Part shown: in pieces, positions 44,560-54,090 of the stretch
How positions within the stretch are numbered: the first letter of the stretch is position 1
Layout: every line of letters starts with the position of its first letter
Translations under genes and position numbers: made by a program
The notes under the pieces: generated by a model
Told to the model about the DNA's origin: nothing
The model's database searches: none
Seen by the model: the letters and a program-made list of their open reading frames with translations, nothing else
Assembly (NCBI RefSeq): GCF_015500075.1
Contig: NZ_CP045496.1
Location: 682,001 to 746,000 of the forward strand
Reading direction: 5' to 3'
DNA length: 64,000 bases
Origin: Mesorhizobium sp. INR15
Lineage (GTDB): Bacteria; Pseudomonadota; Alphaproteobacteria; Rhizobiales; Rhizobiaceae

Positions 44560-45408
44560 TTGTACGCTGGCGAGTCAGTGCGATTGCATGCCGGAATTTG
44601 GTTCAGGCTGTTTCGCGTCGTCGTGGCATTGCTGGGGCTTGCCCTTGTGCTCGACGGCTGCGCCAATCCCAAGGTCATCGAAAGCGCCGTGCCGCAGGCT
44701 GCCGCGCCGAAAGTCTCCACACCGAAGCCTGCCAAGCTAGCGGCTGCCTCACCAGCCGCGCCAAAGCCGGCGGCGTCCGTTGTAGCGTTCCAGCAGTCCT
44801 GCACCGCGCAATGGAAATCCCGCGGGCATACCACCCAGCCGGCGGCGCAGGCCTTCGCGAAAAACTGCCTTGCGGCGCAGGGCGCGGTGACGCGGATGGT
44901 CGATCATAAGACCGTGACGCGCAAGCTGGCTTACCTGATCGATGCCGAAAAGCCGCTGAGCGGTCTCGAGCCTTCCGACATAGGGGTTTTCTGCCCCGGC
45001 TATCTTCGCCAGGACCGCGGCGGTCGCGCCGTGTTCTGGCGCACGCTGCTTACCGACCTGGTCAGCGCTGAATCCGTCAACAGCAGCACCGCCGCCTATT
45101 GGGAAGAGGACCAAGACCAGTATTCGATCGGCCTGCTTCAATTGTCGCTTTCGGACGAGCAGAGATATCACTGCGGATTCAAGTCGGAGGTCGACGTCAC
45201 CGATCCTGACCGCAACCTTGCCTGCGGCGTCAAGATCGTGACGATGCTGGTCGTCGCCGACGGAGCCCTGGGAGGCGGCGAGGGCACCGAGATGAAGGGC
45301 ATCGGCGCCTACTGGCAGAATTTGCGCCGGCCTTCGGGAGTGCGCGGCAAGCTGATCGCCGCCACTCGCTCGATCCCGCAATGCGTGGCCGATCCGAGGA
45401 ACGCGTAG
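44560..45408 (+). CDS. lipoprotein with lysozyme/transglycosylase-like domain
   Basis: TTG at 44560 directly follows a strong GGGAGGGG and gives 282 residues; GTG at 44578 is the alternative. Signal and lipobox: VVALLGLALVLDGC. An Ala/Pro/Lys linker (about 30-80) leads to a C-terminal domain with SAESVNSSTAAYWEED (Glu near the start as possible general acid), QYSIGLLQLSLSDEQRYHCGF and NLACGVKIVTMLV. IGLLQLS resembles the S-x-GLxQ signature of SLT-type lysozyme folds. It probably acts on peptidoglycan or a polysaccharide in the periplasm. It is isolated among pseudogenes but looks intact. Confidence 0.7.
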   Translation: MYAGESVRLHAGIWFRLFRVVVALLGLALVLDGCANPKVIESAVPQAAAPKVSTPKPAKLAAASPAAPKPAASVVAFQQSCTAQWKSRGHTTQPAAQAFAKNCLAAQGAVTRMVDHKTVTRKLAYLIDAEKPLSGLEPSDIGVFCPGYLRQDRGGRAVFWRTLLTDLVSAESVNSSTAAYWEEDQDQYSIGLLQLSLSDEQRYHCGFKSEVDVTDPDRNLACGVKIVTMLVVADGALGGGEGTEMKGIGAYWQNLRRPSGVRGKLIAATRSIPQCVADPRNA

Positions 45409-45419
45409 AGGCGGGCGGC

Positions 45420-46320
45420 AGCTACTCCGGGCCAGCCGCAAGGTCGGCCGCCAGCGCGATAAACCCGAACGCGGCCCCTGCCCCACATACCGCATTCAGC
45501 CACCCCAGGCCAGGCAATGCCGGCAGGCAGCCAGCCGATCGCGCCGCCGAAGAAGAAGATGCCGAAGAACTGCCCGTTGATGCGGCCGCGCGCCTTTGGC
45601 CGCAGCAGTTTGGCGGCCCGGCGGCCCAGCGTCTGGTCGCCACTGACGCCTATATCGAGCAGCACGGCGCTGACGCTCATGAAAATGAGCGGCAGCTGTG
45701 CGGCGCCGGCGGCCGCGCCGGCCATGGGGCGAAGCCGAGCGCCGCGATCAGCACGAGATGGTAGAGGACCGTGGCCGACGCGTAAAACCGCGTTCGCCGG
45801 CGCGGCCGAAGATCGGCGTCACCGCCGCACCCCGGGGGCAACCAGACCGAACAGCGCAATGCCTTCTTGCCGAGATCAAAGGGCCAGGCCGAGAGGCGCA
45901 GCGCCAGCGCCGTCCCGAACACGCTAAAGGCCACCATTACCGGGCTCGCCGTGAAGGCGCGGCGGCTCAGCTTCAGCTCCTGACCCAGAAGTCCGATCAG
46001 CGAGGCAATGAGCTTCGAATAGCTCGCACGCGCCGGCGGCCGCCGCCTTGGCGGCGTCAGGCCGAGCAAGATAGCAAGTAGCGCCAGTGCCGTGGCGCTG
46101 ATGCCGTAGAAGGCGCGCCAGCCGAAAGTCGGCGACGAGGCTGGCGATCGAACGCGAGAGCGGGATGTCGATCATCAGCTCGATGACGTGGCCGATGACG
46201 CGCCCTTTCTGTCGCGGCGCGCCGTCGGCGGCGACCGGTACCAGCACATGGATGCAGGAACAGGCGGCGCTTGTCGGCGACAAGCCGGTCAAACAGCGCT
46301 TCAAGCCGCTTTCGCTCGAC
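45420..46320 (-). pseudogene. MFS transporter with multiple frameshifts
   Basis: Pieces of a 12-helix permease appear in successive minus-strand frames: IELMIDIPLSRSIASLVADF (46130-46180), SYSKLIASLIGLLGQELKLSRRAF (45940-46030), VMVAFSVFGTALALRLSAWPFDLG (45870-45940), and LPLIFMSVSAVLLDIGVSGDQTLGRRA to FFFGGAIGWLPAGIAW (45520-45700). At least three frame changes are needed and the 5' end is missing. The DQTLGRRA...ARGRINGQFFGIFF segment is typical of the YgaY-like drug/sugar permease group. Confidence 0.8.
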
Positions 46321-46369
46321 GATGCAGGAGGCGACCACAGTCACCGCCGGAGCTTTCCTCGATGAAGTC

Positions 46370-46695
46370 GTCTCCTATAAAAATCCACACCGTGCTCGAC
46401 AACGGCATCCAATTCGCCGACCTGCCCAAGAACCGGGATGGCCCGAACCGCGCGCTGGCGCGGCCACCCCGTCGACCGAACCTGCTGGAGGCACGGCATC
46501 GATCACCGTTTCACCAAGCCCAACCACCCATCGAGCAACGGCCAGGTCGAACGGATGAACCGGACCCTGAAGGAGGCCAACGTCCGGCAATATCACTATG
46601 AGACCCACGGACAACTTGAAAATCACCTTGCCGCCTTCGTCGAAGGATACAACTTTGCCACGCGGCTCAAGACCCTTCATGGCCTTACACCTTAA
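46370..46695 (+). pseudogene. C-terminal fragment of an IS481-family transposase
   Basis: Decayed rve-core end: IKIHTVLDNGIQFADLP in one frame, then IDHRFTKPNHPSSNGQVERMNRTLKEANV and NHLAAFVEGYNFATRLKTLHGLTP in another. This is the D and E part of the IS481 DDE core. No complete element or ends are visible. Confidence 0.85.
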
Positions 46696-46699
46696 GAAG

Positions 46700-47164
46700 C
46701 TATCTGCACGGCGTGTGCCAACGGCCAGATCGCTTCCCATCGATGCGGTCCACTTGACCTTGAGACTGAACACCTAGTGTCTCAAGGGATGTTAGTGTCG
46801 TTGCGCCGTTCCCCAATGAGACTGCAAGATATGAGCCCCCGACGGTGTTCGACTCTCCGATGATCACCGAGCCGTCGCTGCTAACTGCACTGGCAGAGCT
46901 GCATTTCCGCCGAGTGTCCCGATCGACAGGCGATGTCGCGCCATTCTTCCAGGATGTCGCGTGATAGGGACCGTTCATGTCGCTGGACAGGCCTGCGATA
47001 ATCATGCCGTCGGCACTGACTTGCCGGGGCGTCACTGTAGTCGTAGCCGGCCAGCACTTCCAAATCGGTTGGCGTGGTAGCGCCGTTGCGCCACGCTAGC
47101 GCAGCGCCGTCAGTGTCGTCCGGGGAGACGTCGGCGCCCGATTCCAGGCTGGTCAGTGAATGCT
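46700..47164 (-). pseudogene. fragment of a HAF-repeat/autotransporter-type surface protein
   Basis: Minus-strand frames contain repeated units of the form VSADGMIIAGLSSDMNGPYHATSWKNGAT, SAVSSDGSVIIGESNTVGGSY and AALAWRNGATTPTDLEVLAGYDYSDA, which match extracellular HAF-type or passenger repeats (SxDGxxIxG...A.W..G). There is at least one frameshift near 47030 and neither end is intact. Confidence 0.6.
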
Positions 47165-48511
47165 CTACGCTTTAACTACTCGGTCGCAGACGATGCCGTT
47201 GCGCTGCATGGCGTTGCGCGTGTCGATGATCAGCCGCGAATGATTCGCGAGCAGCCCATAATCGACTCCGTCGTGGTCGGTGACGATGACGACCGCGTCA
47301 TAGGCCGCGATTGAGTCGCGGTTGAGGCGGATGCAATCCTTGCCGGCCAGCGTCGGGTGCTTGCGGGTCTTCGGTATGCGCGCGACGTGAGGGTCGTGAT
47401 AGGCAATGTCCGCGGCCCTCGTTTCGAGCAGCTCGATCAGCTTCAGCGCGGGACTTTCGCGCACGTCCGCGACATTTTTCTTGTAAGCGACGCCGACGAT
47501 CAGGATGGCCGCCTGGCTCAGCGGCAGGCCAAGCTGCGTGTCGAGGGCTTCCGACAGCTTCGACATGACATAGTGCGGCATCGAGACGTTGATCTCGCCG
47601 GCAAGCTCGATGAACTTGGTCGACACGTCGAACTCCCGCGACTTCCAGGTCAGGTAGAACGGATCGATCGGGATGCAATGGCCGCCGAGCCCCGGACCGG
47701 GGTAGAACGGCATATAGCCGAAAGGCTTCGTCTTTGCCGCCTCGATGACTTCCCAGATGTCTATCCCCATCGCGGAGTAAATCACCTTGAGCTCGTTGAC
47801 CAGGGCGATGTTGACGGCGCGGAAGATGTTCTCCGTCAGCTTCACAACTTCGGCTACCTTGATGCTCGATACGGGCACTACCTTCTCGACGATCGCCCCA
47901 TAGAACAGCGCCACCAGTTTCGCGGCGACCGGCCCGTCGCCGGCGACAACCTTCGGGATGGTGGCGGTTTCGAAGCCGATGCTGCCGGGGTCTTCGCGCT
48001 CGGGCGAATAGCCGAGAAAGAAATCTCTGCCCGATTTGTAGCCCGTCGCCTCCAGTATGGGCTTCATCACCTCGTCGGTCGTGCCGGGATAGGTGGTCGA
48101 TTCCAGCACGACCAGCTGATGCTTGCGCAGATGGGCCGCGATGGCGCGCGTCGTTCCTTCCACGAAGGAAAGGTCGGGTTCGCGCTGCTTTGTCAGCGGC
48201 GTCGGGACGCAAATGGATATCACGTCGCATTCCTCGAGGGCCGCGAAATCCGATGTCGCGTGGAAAGACCCGTTTGCGCTGATGCTCTGCAGCGCATCGT
48301 CGGTCACAGCGCCGATATAGGACCGCCCGGCTTTCAGCCTCTCGATCTTGCTGTTGTCGATGTCGAAACCGATCACCCGAAAGCCGGCTCGCGCCGCCAC
48401 CGCGGCGAGCGGCAGTCCGACATAGCCAAGCCCGATGATGCCGACCGTGGCTGTCCGTGACTCAAGTCTTGAATGAATTGTCGCGCCGCGAGTCTGCTCG
48501 ACCAAAGCCAT
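47165..48511 (-). CDS. UDP-sugar 6-dehydrogenase (WecC/WbpA/TviB-type nucleotide-sugar dehydrogenase)
   Basis: ATG at 48511 behind GGAGGCAACA gives 448 residues. The N-terminal Rossmann NAD site GIIGLGYVGLPLA is followed by DVISICVPTPL. The catalytic Cys is in PGPGLGGHCIPIDPFYL, with VVKLTENIFRAVNIALVNEL, and the UDP-binding C-terminal domain has VGVAYKKNVADVRESPALKLI. These enzymes oxidise UDP-GlcNAc or UDP-Glc type sugars to uronic acids. It diverges from the epimerase-glycosyltransferase-deacetylase operon, and is the probable source of a uronic-acid precursor for that polysaccharide. Confidence 0.93.
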   Translation of the reverse strand: MALVEQTRGATIHSRLESRTATVGIIGLGYVGLPLAAVAARAGFRVIGFDIDNSKIERLKAGRSYIGAVTDDALQSISANGSFHATSDFAALEECDVISICVPTPLTKQREPDLSFVEGTTRAIAAHLRKHQLVVLESTTYPGTTDEVMKPILEATGYKSGRDFFLGYSPEREDPGSIGFETATIPKVVAGDGPVAAKLVALFYGAIVEKVVPVSSIKVAEVVKLTENIFRAVNIALVNELKVIYSAMGIDIWEVIEAAKTKPFGYMPFYPGPGLGGHCIPIDPFYLTWKSREFDVSTKFIELAGEINVSMPHYVMSKLSEALDTQLGLPLSQAAILIVGVAYKKNVADVRESPALKLIELLETRAADIAYHDPHVARIPKTRKHPTLAGKDCIRLNRDSIAAYDAVVIVTDHDGVDYGLLANHSRLIIDTRNAMQRNGIVCDRVVKA

Positions 48512-48956
48512 TGTTGCCTCCATCAGTGGCGCTGGCCCGGAGCCGGCGCGCCTCATTGCAAATGACGTGAATTACGGAACAGGACGTCTGTAGCCGGCGT
48601 CATACCCCCACGTTGCCGTGGATCGCTCTGCAACTCTCGTGCCACGAGGCTTCTGCTGTGGCCGAGCCTTGCCTGGAACCGGCAAAGACAAGGGGGGCGG
48701 TGGCCGGCGCGGATCAAGTTTCCGCGGATTGTCAAGCACGCTGCTTGTGCTGGTTTCGCACACAGCTGCTTCATTTCGGGCCAGGCTAAAAAATGAATCT
48801 CAAAAAAGGCAATGATTACAATGCAGTAATTAACCACTATTGTTTATCATATTATTAACTATCAGTTGCGTTGCCTGGGGAAATCCTCGTTTCATGCGGA
48901 AGGCGCACAATGAGGGAGTGCGGCTCCCTTCTGTTGCAAGCGAGGATTGTCGCTCG
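48512..48956. promoter_or_regulatory. 445-nt divergent promoter region of the polysaccharide locus
   Basis: Gene-free. The stretch 48800-48865 is strongly AT-rich (TAATTAACCACTATTGTTTATC and neighbouring ATTATTAAC), in contrast to the GC-rich genes on both sides, as expected of a regulated promoter or nucleoid-protein binding site. No specific operator was recognised. Confidence 0.45.
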
Positions 48957-50012
48957 ATGAGCATGAACAGCAATGAAGTCAGATGCCTTATCGCGGGCGG
49001 CGCGGGGTGTCTCGGGACCAATCTAGCCCGTCGCCTTCTCGACCAGGGCGCGCATGTCGATGTCGTCGACAATCTCTCCACCGGTCGCCAGGCGAATGTC
49101 GACCGGCTGTCGCGCCACCTGAACTTCGATTTCATCAAGATGGACATCACCGATCCGGCAATCTGCCGCCGGTTGCAGCGCAGTCGATACAGCCATGTCT
49201 ACAATCTCGCCTGTCCCACGGGCGTTCCCAACATCAAGCGGCTGGGCGAGCAGATGCTCATGGCCTCATCCGCCGGAACGCTGAACCTGTTGAAGATCGC
49301 GCGCAGGTGCAAGGCGAAATACCTGTTCGCGAGCACCGCCGAGGCCTATGGCGACCCGGACGTCTTCCCGCAGCACGAGACTTATGTCGGGCGGGTCGAT
49401 CCCGTCGGGCCGCGCAGCGCTTACGAGGAGGGCAAGCGCTTCGGCGAGGCGCTGACCCGGTTCTGGGGGGGCAAATACGGCGTCGAGGTGCGTATCGTGC
49501 GCATCTTCAACACCTATGGTCCCGCCATGTCGCCGAAGGACCAGCGCGTCATCCCGCAGATGTTGACTCGGCTTATCGCCGGCCAGCCCGTGCCGATCTA
49601 TGGCGACGGGACGCAGACGCGCACCTTTCTCCACGTCGACGATCTCGTGAGCGGACTTCTCATCGTAGTCGACAAGGGCGTCAGCGGCGAGGTTTACAAT
49701 GTCGGCGGCGACGAACAGATCACGGTGCGCGACCTCTTCGCCGCGTTGAAAAAGGCGACCGGCCTTGCCGGCGAGGCAGTTTTTCGCGACCATTTCATCG
49801 ACGATCACCGCGGCCGTTGGCCGGATACGACCAAGTTGCAGGCCCTCGGCTGGCGGCCGAGCATCTCGTTGGAAGCAGGCATCCGCCAGAGCTATCAGGA
49901 CCTGCTTCGCTCGCTGGGCATCAAGCAGGCTGGCGCCGCCGTCGGCCCCGCGCACAGGAGGGACGGCAGCGCGCCGGCCTCGGGCGATCGGTCGCGACCC
50001 GCCTCGCCATGA
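48957..50012 (+). CDS. NAD-dependent epimerase/dehydratase (UDP-glucuronate decarboxylase-like)
   Basis: ATG at 48957, 351 residues. Extended SDR: IAGGAGCLGTNLARRLLDQG (NAD site), NLACPTGVPNIK, FASTAEAYGDPDVFPQHE and YEEGKRFGEALTR with the Tyr-x3-Lys catalytic pair (SAYEEGK), then IFNTYGPAMSPKDQRVI and GDGTQTRTFLHVDDLV. The NTYGPxMxPxDGRV pattern and ACP(A/T)xP motif are typical of UDP-glucuronate decarboxylases (Uxs); a C4-epimerase is the alternative. It is coupled to the GT2 gene by a 4-nt overlap, with the proline-serine tail as its last residues. Confidence 0.9.
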   Translation: MSMNSNEVRCLIAGGAGCLGTNLARRLLDQGAHVDVVDNLSTGRQANVDRLSRHLNFDFIKMDITDPAICRRLQRSRYSHVYNLACPTGVPNIKRLGEQMLMASSAGTLNLLKIARRCKAKYLFASTAEAYGDPDVFPQHETYVGRVDPVGPRSAYEEGKRFGEALTRFWGGKYGVEVRIVRIFNTYGPAMSPKDQRVIPQMLTRLIAGQPVPIYGDGTQTRTFLHVDDLVSGLLIVVDKGVSGEVYNVGGDEQITVRDLFAALKKATGLAGEAVFRDHFIDDHRGRWPDTTKLQALGWRPSISLEAGIRQSYQDLLRSLGIKQAGAAVGPAHRRDGSAPASGDRSRPASP

Positions 50013-51286
50013 GCACGACGGCCGCCCTCAACCTGATCATGATGGTGCTCAGCGCGTCGCTGGGCGTCAACATCGCGTTCTGGTGCACGGTCGGGCTGCT
50101 GCGCTTCATCGCCGAGCTCGGCAGCCGCAAAGCCGCCGCCGGTCCCCGCTCCATCGGGGTCGCCGAAGTCGCGGTGGTCATCCCCGCGCACAACGAAGAA
50201 ATCGCGCTTCCCAAATGCATTGCCGCGCTCAAGGCGATCATCCCGGCCCGGCAGATCTATGTCGCCAGCGACGGATCGAAGGACGCCACGGTTTCCATCG
50301 CCCGGGGTCTGGGCTGCAGGGCTCTTGATATCCGGCCCAACGGGGGCAAGGCCAAAGCCATTGACCGGGCCATCAAGCACTATCGCCTTTGCGAGCGGTA
50401 CAAGGCCGTGCTGATCCAGGATGCCGACTCCGAGATCTACCCGGATTATTTCGACCACGCTCTTCCCTTGTTCGACGATCCGGGTGTCTGCGTCGTCGCG
50501 GGCCATGTCCTGTCGCGCTGGCGCGATCAGCGGCTGCCGCGGCTAGATATGCTCTTTGCCGCCTACAGGACGCGCCTCTACAGGATCCTGCAGACGGCTT
50601 TCCAGTATGGCCAGTCCTGGAAATGGACCAGCGTGACCTATATCGCGCCGGGCTTTGCAAGCATGTACCGCACCCAGGCCCTGACGCAGATCGACATCAC
50701 GGCCCCCGGGCTTGTCATAGAAGATTTCAATATGACCTTCGAGGTGCAGCGCAAAGGCCTGGGCCGCGTCGCCTATACGCCGAAAGCCCGGTGTTCGTCG
50801 GAAGATCCGTTCAACCTCTCCGACTACCGCAAGCAGGTGCAACGCTGGTATCTCGGCTTCTGGCAGACGGTGCGCCGGCACGGGGTCTGGCCAAGCCGTT
50901 TCTGGCTTTCGCTCGGCGGCTTGCTGGCCGAACTGCTCGTCATATCGATTTTCGCCCTCACTCTGCCCTTGGCTACCATCGCCTATCTGACGACAGGCTT
51001 CGAAATCCCCGCAATCTCGATCGGCCAATTGGCGATACGACCGGTCTCGCCGGTCATCCTGCTGGCTCTGTTCCTCGCCGTCGACTATGCGCTTACCGTA
51101 GTCGTCGCGATCATCGAGCGGCGGCCGAGCCTAATGCTCTACGGCATCGCCTTTCCGGCCATCCGGCTTCTCGACGCCGCGCTTTTCCTGCGCGCCCTCG
51201 TCAAATCCTTCTCCGCCAAATCCGATGGCCGCTGGGTCAGTCCGGCGCGCTACGCGATCCCCGACGCCGACAGGAGGCATGCATGA
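50009..51286 (+). CDS. synthase-type family 2 glycosyltransferase
   Basis: ATG at 50009 overlaps the epimerase stop (ATGA); 425 residues. One N-terminal helix is followed by the GT-A domain AEVAVVIPAHNEEIALPKCIAALK, DxD in IQDADSEIYPDYF (near 137), acceptor motif IEDFNM and QxxRW in QVQRWYLGFW (near 277), then three or four C-terminal helices. This is the processive IcaA/PgaC/HasA-like architecture, in which one membrane enzyme both polymerises and exports the chain. The 51283 start of the next gene overlaps its stop (ATGA). Confidence 0.92.
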   Translation: MSTTAALNLIMMVLSASLGVNIAFWCTVGLLRFIAELGSRKAAAGPRSIGVAEVAVVIPAHNEEIALPKCIAALKAIIPARQIYVASDGSKDATVSIARGLGCRALDIRPNGGKAKAIDRAIKHYRLCERYKAVLIQDADSEIYPDYFDHALPLFDDPGVCVVAGHVLSRWRDQRLPRLDMLFAAYRTRLYRILQTAFQYGQSWKWTSVTYIAPGFASMYRTQALTQIDITAPGLVIEDFNMTFEVQRKGLGRVAYTPKARCSSEDPFNLSDYRKQVQRWYLGFWQTVRRHGVWPSRFWLSLGGLLAELLVISIFALTLPLATIAYLTTGFEIPAISIGQLAIRPVSPVILLALFLAVDYALTVVVAIIERRPSLMLYGIAFPAIRLLDAALFLRALVKSFSAKSDGRWVSPARYAIPDADRRHA

Positions 51287-54090
51287 ACATAAGCCGGCGT
51301 TCGCTTCTTCTCGGCGGCATCAGCATTCCGCTTCTGGCCGTTGCCGGTCGCGGTGTCGCCGCGGCCGCCGCGCGCCTGCCCAATCCGCTGATGGTGATCG
51401 TCAGCGGCGTCGGCGCCCGCGCCGACACAGGCAAGCTTGGAGCTGTCGCAGACGCCTTCTCGTCCGCCGGCCTGCCGATCGCCATGACCATCAGGATGAC
51501 CGGCGATGCCGCCGACATCCCGGGCTACAACTCGGGCCTCGCCAGGTGGATCAGGCAGTCCGTGGAACTGGCCCCGAACGCCATCGAATTCGGGATCCAT
51601 GCCACGGAAATCGCCCTGGCCGATCCCTATCTTCAGGCGCGGCAAGCGGGCGAGATGCAGGCCGCATTCTCGCACATGATCAATGCGTTCGACCGTTACA
51701 AGTCGACCGCCGTCATCACCGCGCTGACGCTGACCACCAATCAGCCGCTGCAATCGCCCCAGGACGCCGCGGCGATGCGGTCGGCCGGCATCCGCACCGT
51801 CATTCGGCTTGCGGGCGGTCAGGACGACAAGGCCGGCGTGAAGCCTTCGGATGGGGGCTACTGGATGACCAACACCGGCCTTGTGAATACCGTCGCCTCG
51901 GCGCGAACCTCCGCCACATCGGGCAATGCAACGACCGTCCTCACGGCGCCGGCCTTGCTTGCGCAGAACATCACGGCTCTTGCCGCCAACATCGACCCGA
52001 TCATCGTTGAAATTTCCTTTGACGCGCTTGCCGGTCTGTCAAATGCTGACGCGGCCGACTACGCGGCCGGTGTTGCCATGGCGGTGCTTGCGGCCACTTC
52101 GTCCGGTGCCGCGCGTGTCCTGACACCGCAGAAGCTCTATACGCAGAGCCGCGCCGCCAACCGGCGCTACATCGTGGTCAGGGTGGATGATTTGCGCCTC
52201 GACAGCGACACCGACCCGAGCCACATGGCCTTCGTGCGTGGCCTCATCGAAGCCGGCTACCCGCTCACCAACGCCATCATCCCGGCCCCCAAGGCGGGCC
52301 TGCTGTCGGCGGACGAGACCAGCAAGACCTTTCTGCGATCGACGCTCGGGGACCTGCGCTACGATATCGCGGGCCATGGCTGGCATCATACGCCGTCCGA
52401 GCTGCTCGGAAACTCGCTCGCGAAGGATGTCGACCTCATCAGGGATTGCATGAGCGAGATCTACCGCTCCACCGGCACGCTGCCGCTGACCTATATCCCG
52501 CCGAACGACGATTTCGACGACAACACGCTCGATGCCGTGGCCGGCACGGGAACGCCGATGTTCGCCGCCGAGAAAGGCACGCTCCGCTGGTTCAACGGCC
52601 TCGACAGGCGCGGCATCCTGCATGTGTCCAATACCGTCAAGTTCGAAGCCGCCTGGACTGGCGACCTTCCCTATTTCTCCCAGGAACAGGTTTTCGATTT
52701 TCTCGGAGACGACAACGATGCGGTCTTCTGCATCCACCCGGACACCGCCAAAACCCCCGAGAAGAAGCAGGTGATACTCGATTCCATCACCCGGATGGCC
52801 GGCTTGCCGGGTACGACGCTGGTCAATTTTGCGCAGTATTACAAAGCCGTCTGCCCGCCCATGCCGAAGGTGGATCGCATCAGGCAAGCCCGTGTCGATG
52901 TGTCGGTGAAGGATTGGAGAAAGCCCGAACCGCATCAGCTGGAAGAAGAAGCGCTGAGAGCCGATGCCGAGCTGGCCTGGACCTATTTCGACTGGGGCGC
53001 AAAGCACTACAACGGCATGGCGCCTGCCACATCCTGGATCGAATCCGGCAAGCAGACCGGATATCCGTTCATCACCATGTGGGATATCGGGTCGCATATC
53101 CTGGCGGCGGTTTCAGCCCAGCGCCTGCGCATCATCGACCAGACCCAGTTCGAGACAATGATAGATCGTATCCTCGCCTTCCTCGGCGAGGGTGATTTCA
53201 GGTTTGCCGGAGCGAAGCTGCCAAATACGGAGCGGCGGCTCAGCGCCAAGGGCGGCGAGCGCGACGGCTTCGACAGTGCCGATACCGGGCGCCTGCTGGT
53301 GGCGCTCAAGATCCTGGACAGCTACACGGCCGGCGCCTTCCCGGTGTTCAAGCTGGTGCAGCACTGGTCGTTCGGCTCCGTCCTCAAGGACGGCGAGATG
53401 CATGTGGTCAGCGACAGCGGCAGGATTTCGTCGGGACAATACAACAGCTATGCCGGCTATGCGGGCCGCGGATACAGCCTCTGGGGCGAGGCGGTAGCGC
53501 CGGTCTTCACCACCGCGGACCCGAGCAACGACATGGACGCCGCCCTCGCGACCATCGTGGAGGTCCAGAAGCGCGGCCGCATCGCGACCGAGCCTCATGT
53601 GACCGAAGAGATCGAGCTGGGCGCGTCGCCGCATGGGCGCCTCATCGCGGATATCCTCTACGCCGCCCAGATGAAACGCTTCCAGGAAACCGGCATCCTG
53701 ACCTGCGTTTCCGAAACCGCCATGGCCGGGCCTCCCTATTTCACCTATCAGGGCTACCAGTTGATCAACGACGGCGGCACGTTCCCGGTCGACACGTTGA
53801 AGACTTCAGCGCCCGACAAGGCGGCAAAGCTTTCCGACTCGCTGCGGCTGGTAAACTCCAAGGGCGCTTATCTGTGGCTCGCGGCGCGGCCGGGCGACTA
53901 CGCGCAAAAGCTCGTGGCCTATGTCAGGGAGCGCGCCAGGATGAAAGGAATGGGTTTTTCCGCCGGAGTGTCCGAGCGTACCGGGAAGCGCATCGAGGTC
54001 ACCGACATCAACACCAACGGCATCATCCTGGAGTCCGTCGCCTATACACTCGGTGGCCGCAAACCGCTGATTTCGCGCGCCGAGGCCTGA
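51283..54090 (+). CDS. secreted multidomain polysaccharide deacetylase-like/DUF3131 protein
   Basis: A 935-residue protein beginning with a twin-arginine-like signal (SRRSLLLGGISIPLLAVAG). Residues about 35-260 look like a degenerate deacetylase-type barrel without the metal-binding Asp pair. Residues about 295-530 are a polysaccharide deacetylase-like domain with VRVDDLRLD (Asp-Asp) and AGHGWHHTPSEL (His-x3-type site). Residues about 555-930 are DUF3131 (AELAWTYFDWGAKHYNGMAPATSW, GYPFITMWDIGSHILAAVSA, FDSADTGRLLVALKIL), a fold related to alpha/alpha-barrel glycoside hydrolases. It is coupled to the synthase gene by ATGA and probably trims or deacetylates the polymer outside the membrane. Confidence 0.85.
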   Translation: MNISRRSLLLGGISIPLLAVAGRGVAAAAARLPNPLMVIVSGVGARADTGKLGAVADAFSSAGLPIAMTIRMTGDAADIPGYNSGLARWIRQSVELAPNAIEFGIHATEIALADPYLQARQAGEMQAAFSHMINAFDRYKSTAVITALTLTTNQPLQSPQDAAAMRSAGIRTVIRLAGGQDDKAGVKPSDGGYWMTNTGLVNTVASARTSATSGNATTVLTAPALLAQNITALAANIDPIIVEISFDALAGLSNADAADYAAGVAMAVLAATSSGAARVLTPQKLYTQSRAANRRYIVVRVDDLRLDSDTDPSHMAFVRGLIEAGYPLTNAIIPAPKAGLLSADETSKTFLRSTLGDLRYDIAGHGWHHTPSELLGNSLAKDVDLIRDCMSEIYRSTGTLPLTYIPPNDDFDDNTLDAVAGTGTPMFAAEKGTLRWFNGLDRRGILHVSNTVKFEAAWTGDLPYFSQEQVFDFLGDDNDAVFCIHPDTAKTPEKKQVILDSITRMAGLPGTTLVNFAQYYKAVCPPMPKVDRIRQARVDVSVKDWRKPEPHQLEEEALRADAELAWTYFDWGAKHYNGMAPATSWIESGKQTGYPFITMWDIGSHILAAVSAQRLRIIDQTQFETMIDRILAFLGEGDFRFAGAKLPNTERRLSAKGGERDGFDSADTGRLLVALKILDSYTAGAFPVFKLVQHWSFGSVLKDGEMHVVSDSGRISSGQYNSYAGYAGRGYSLWGEAVAPVFTTADPSNDMDAALATIVEVQKRGRIATEPHVTEEIELGASPHGRLIADILYAAQMKRFQETGILTCVSETAMAGPPYFTYQGYQLINDGGTFPVDTLKTSAPDKAAKLSDSLRLVNSKGAYLWLAARPGDYAQKLVAYVRERARMKGMGFSAGVSERTGKRIEVTDINTNGIILESVAYTLGGRKPLISRAEA

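Noticed and set aside
47357..48460. 367-codon plus-strand frame
   Set aside because: Antisense shadow of the well-supported UDP-sugar dehydrogenase; no recognisable protein sequence.
50389..51282. N-terminal extension of the deacetylase frame through the glycosyltransferase gene
   Set aside because: The open frame continues upstream but reads Arg/Ser/Pro shadow of the GT2; the signal peptide begins at ATG 51283.
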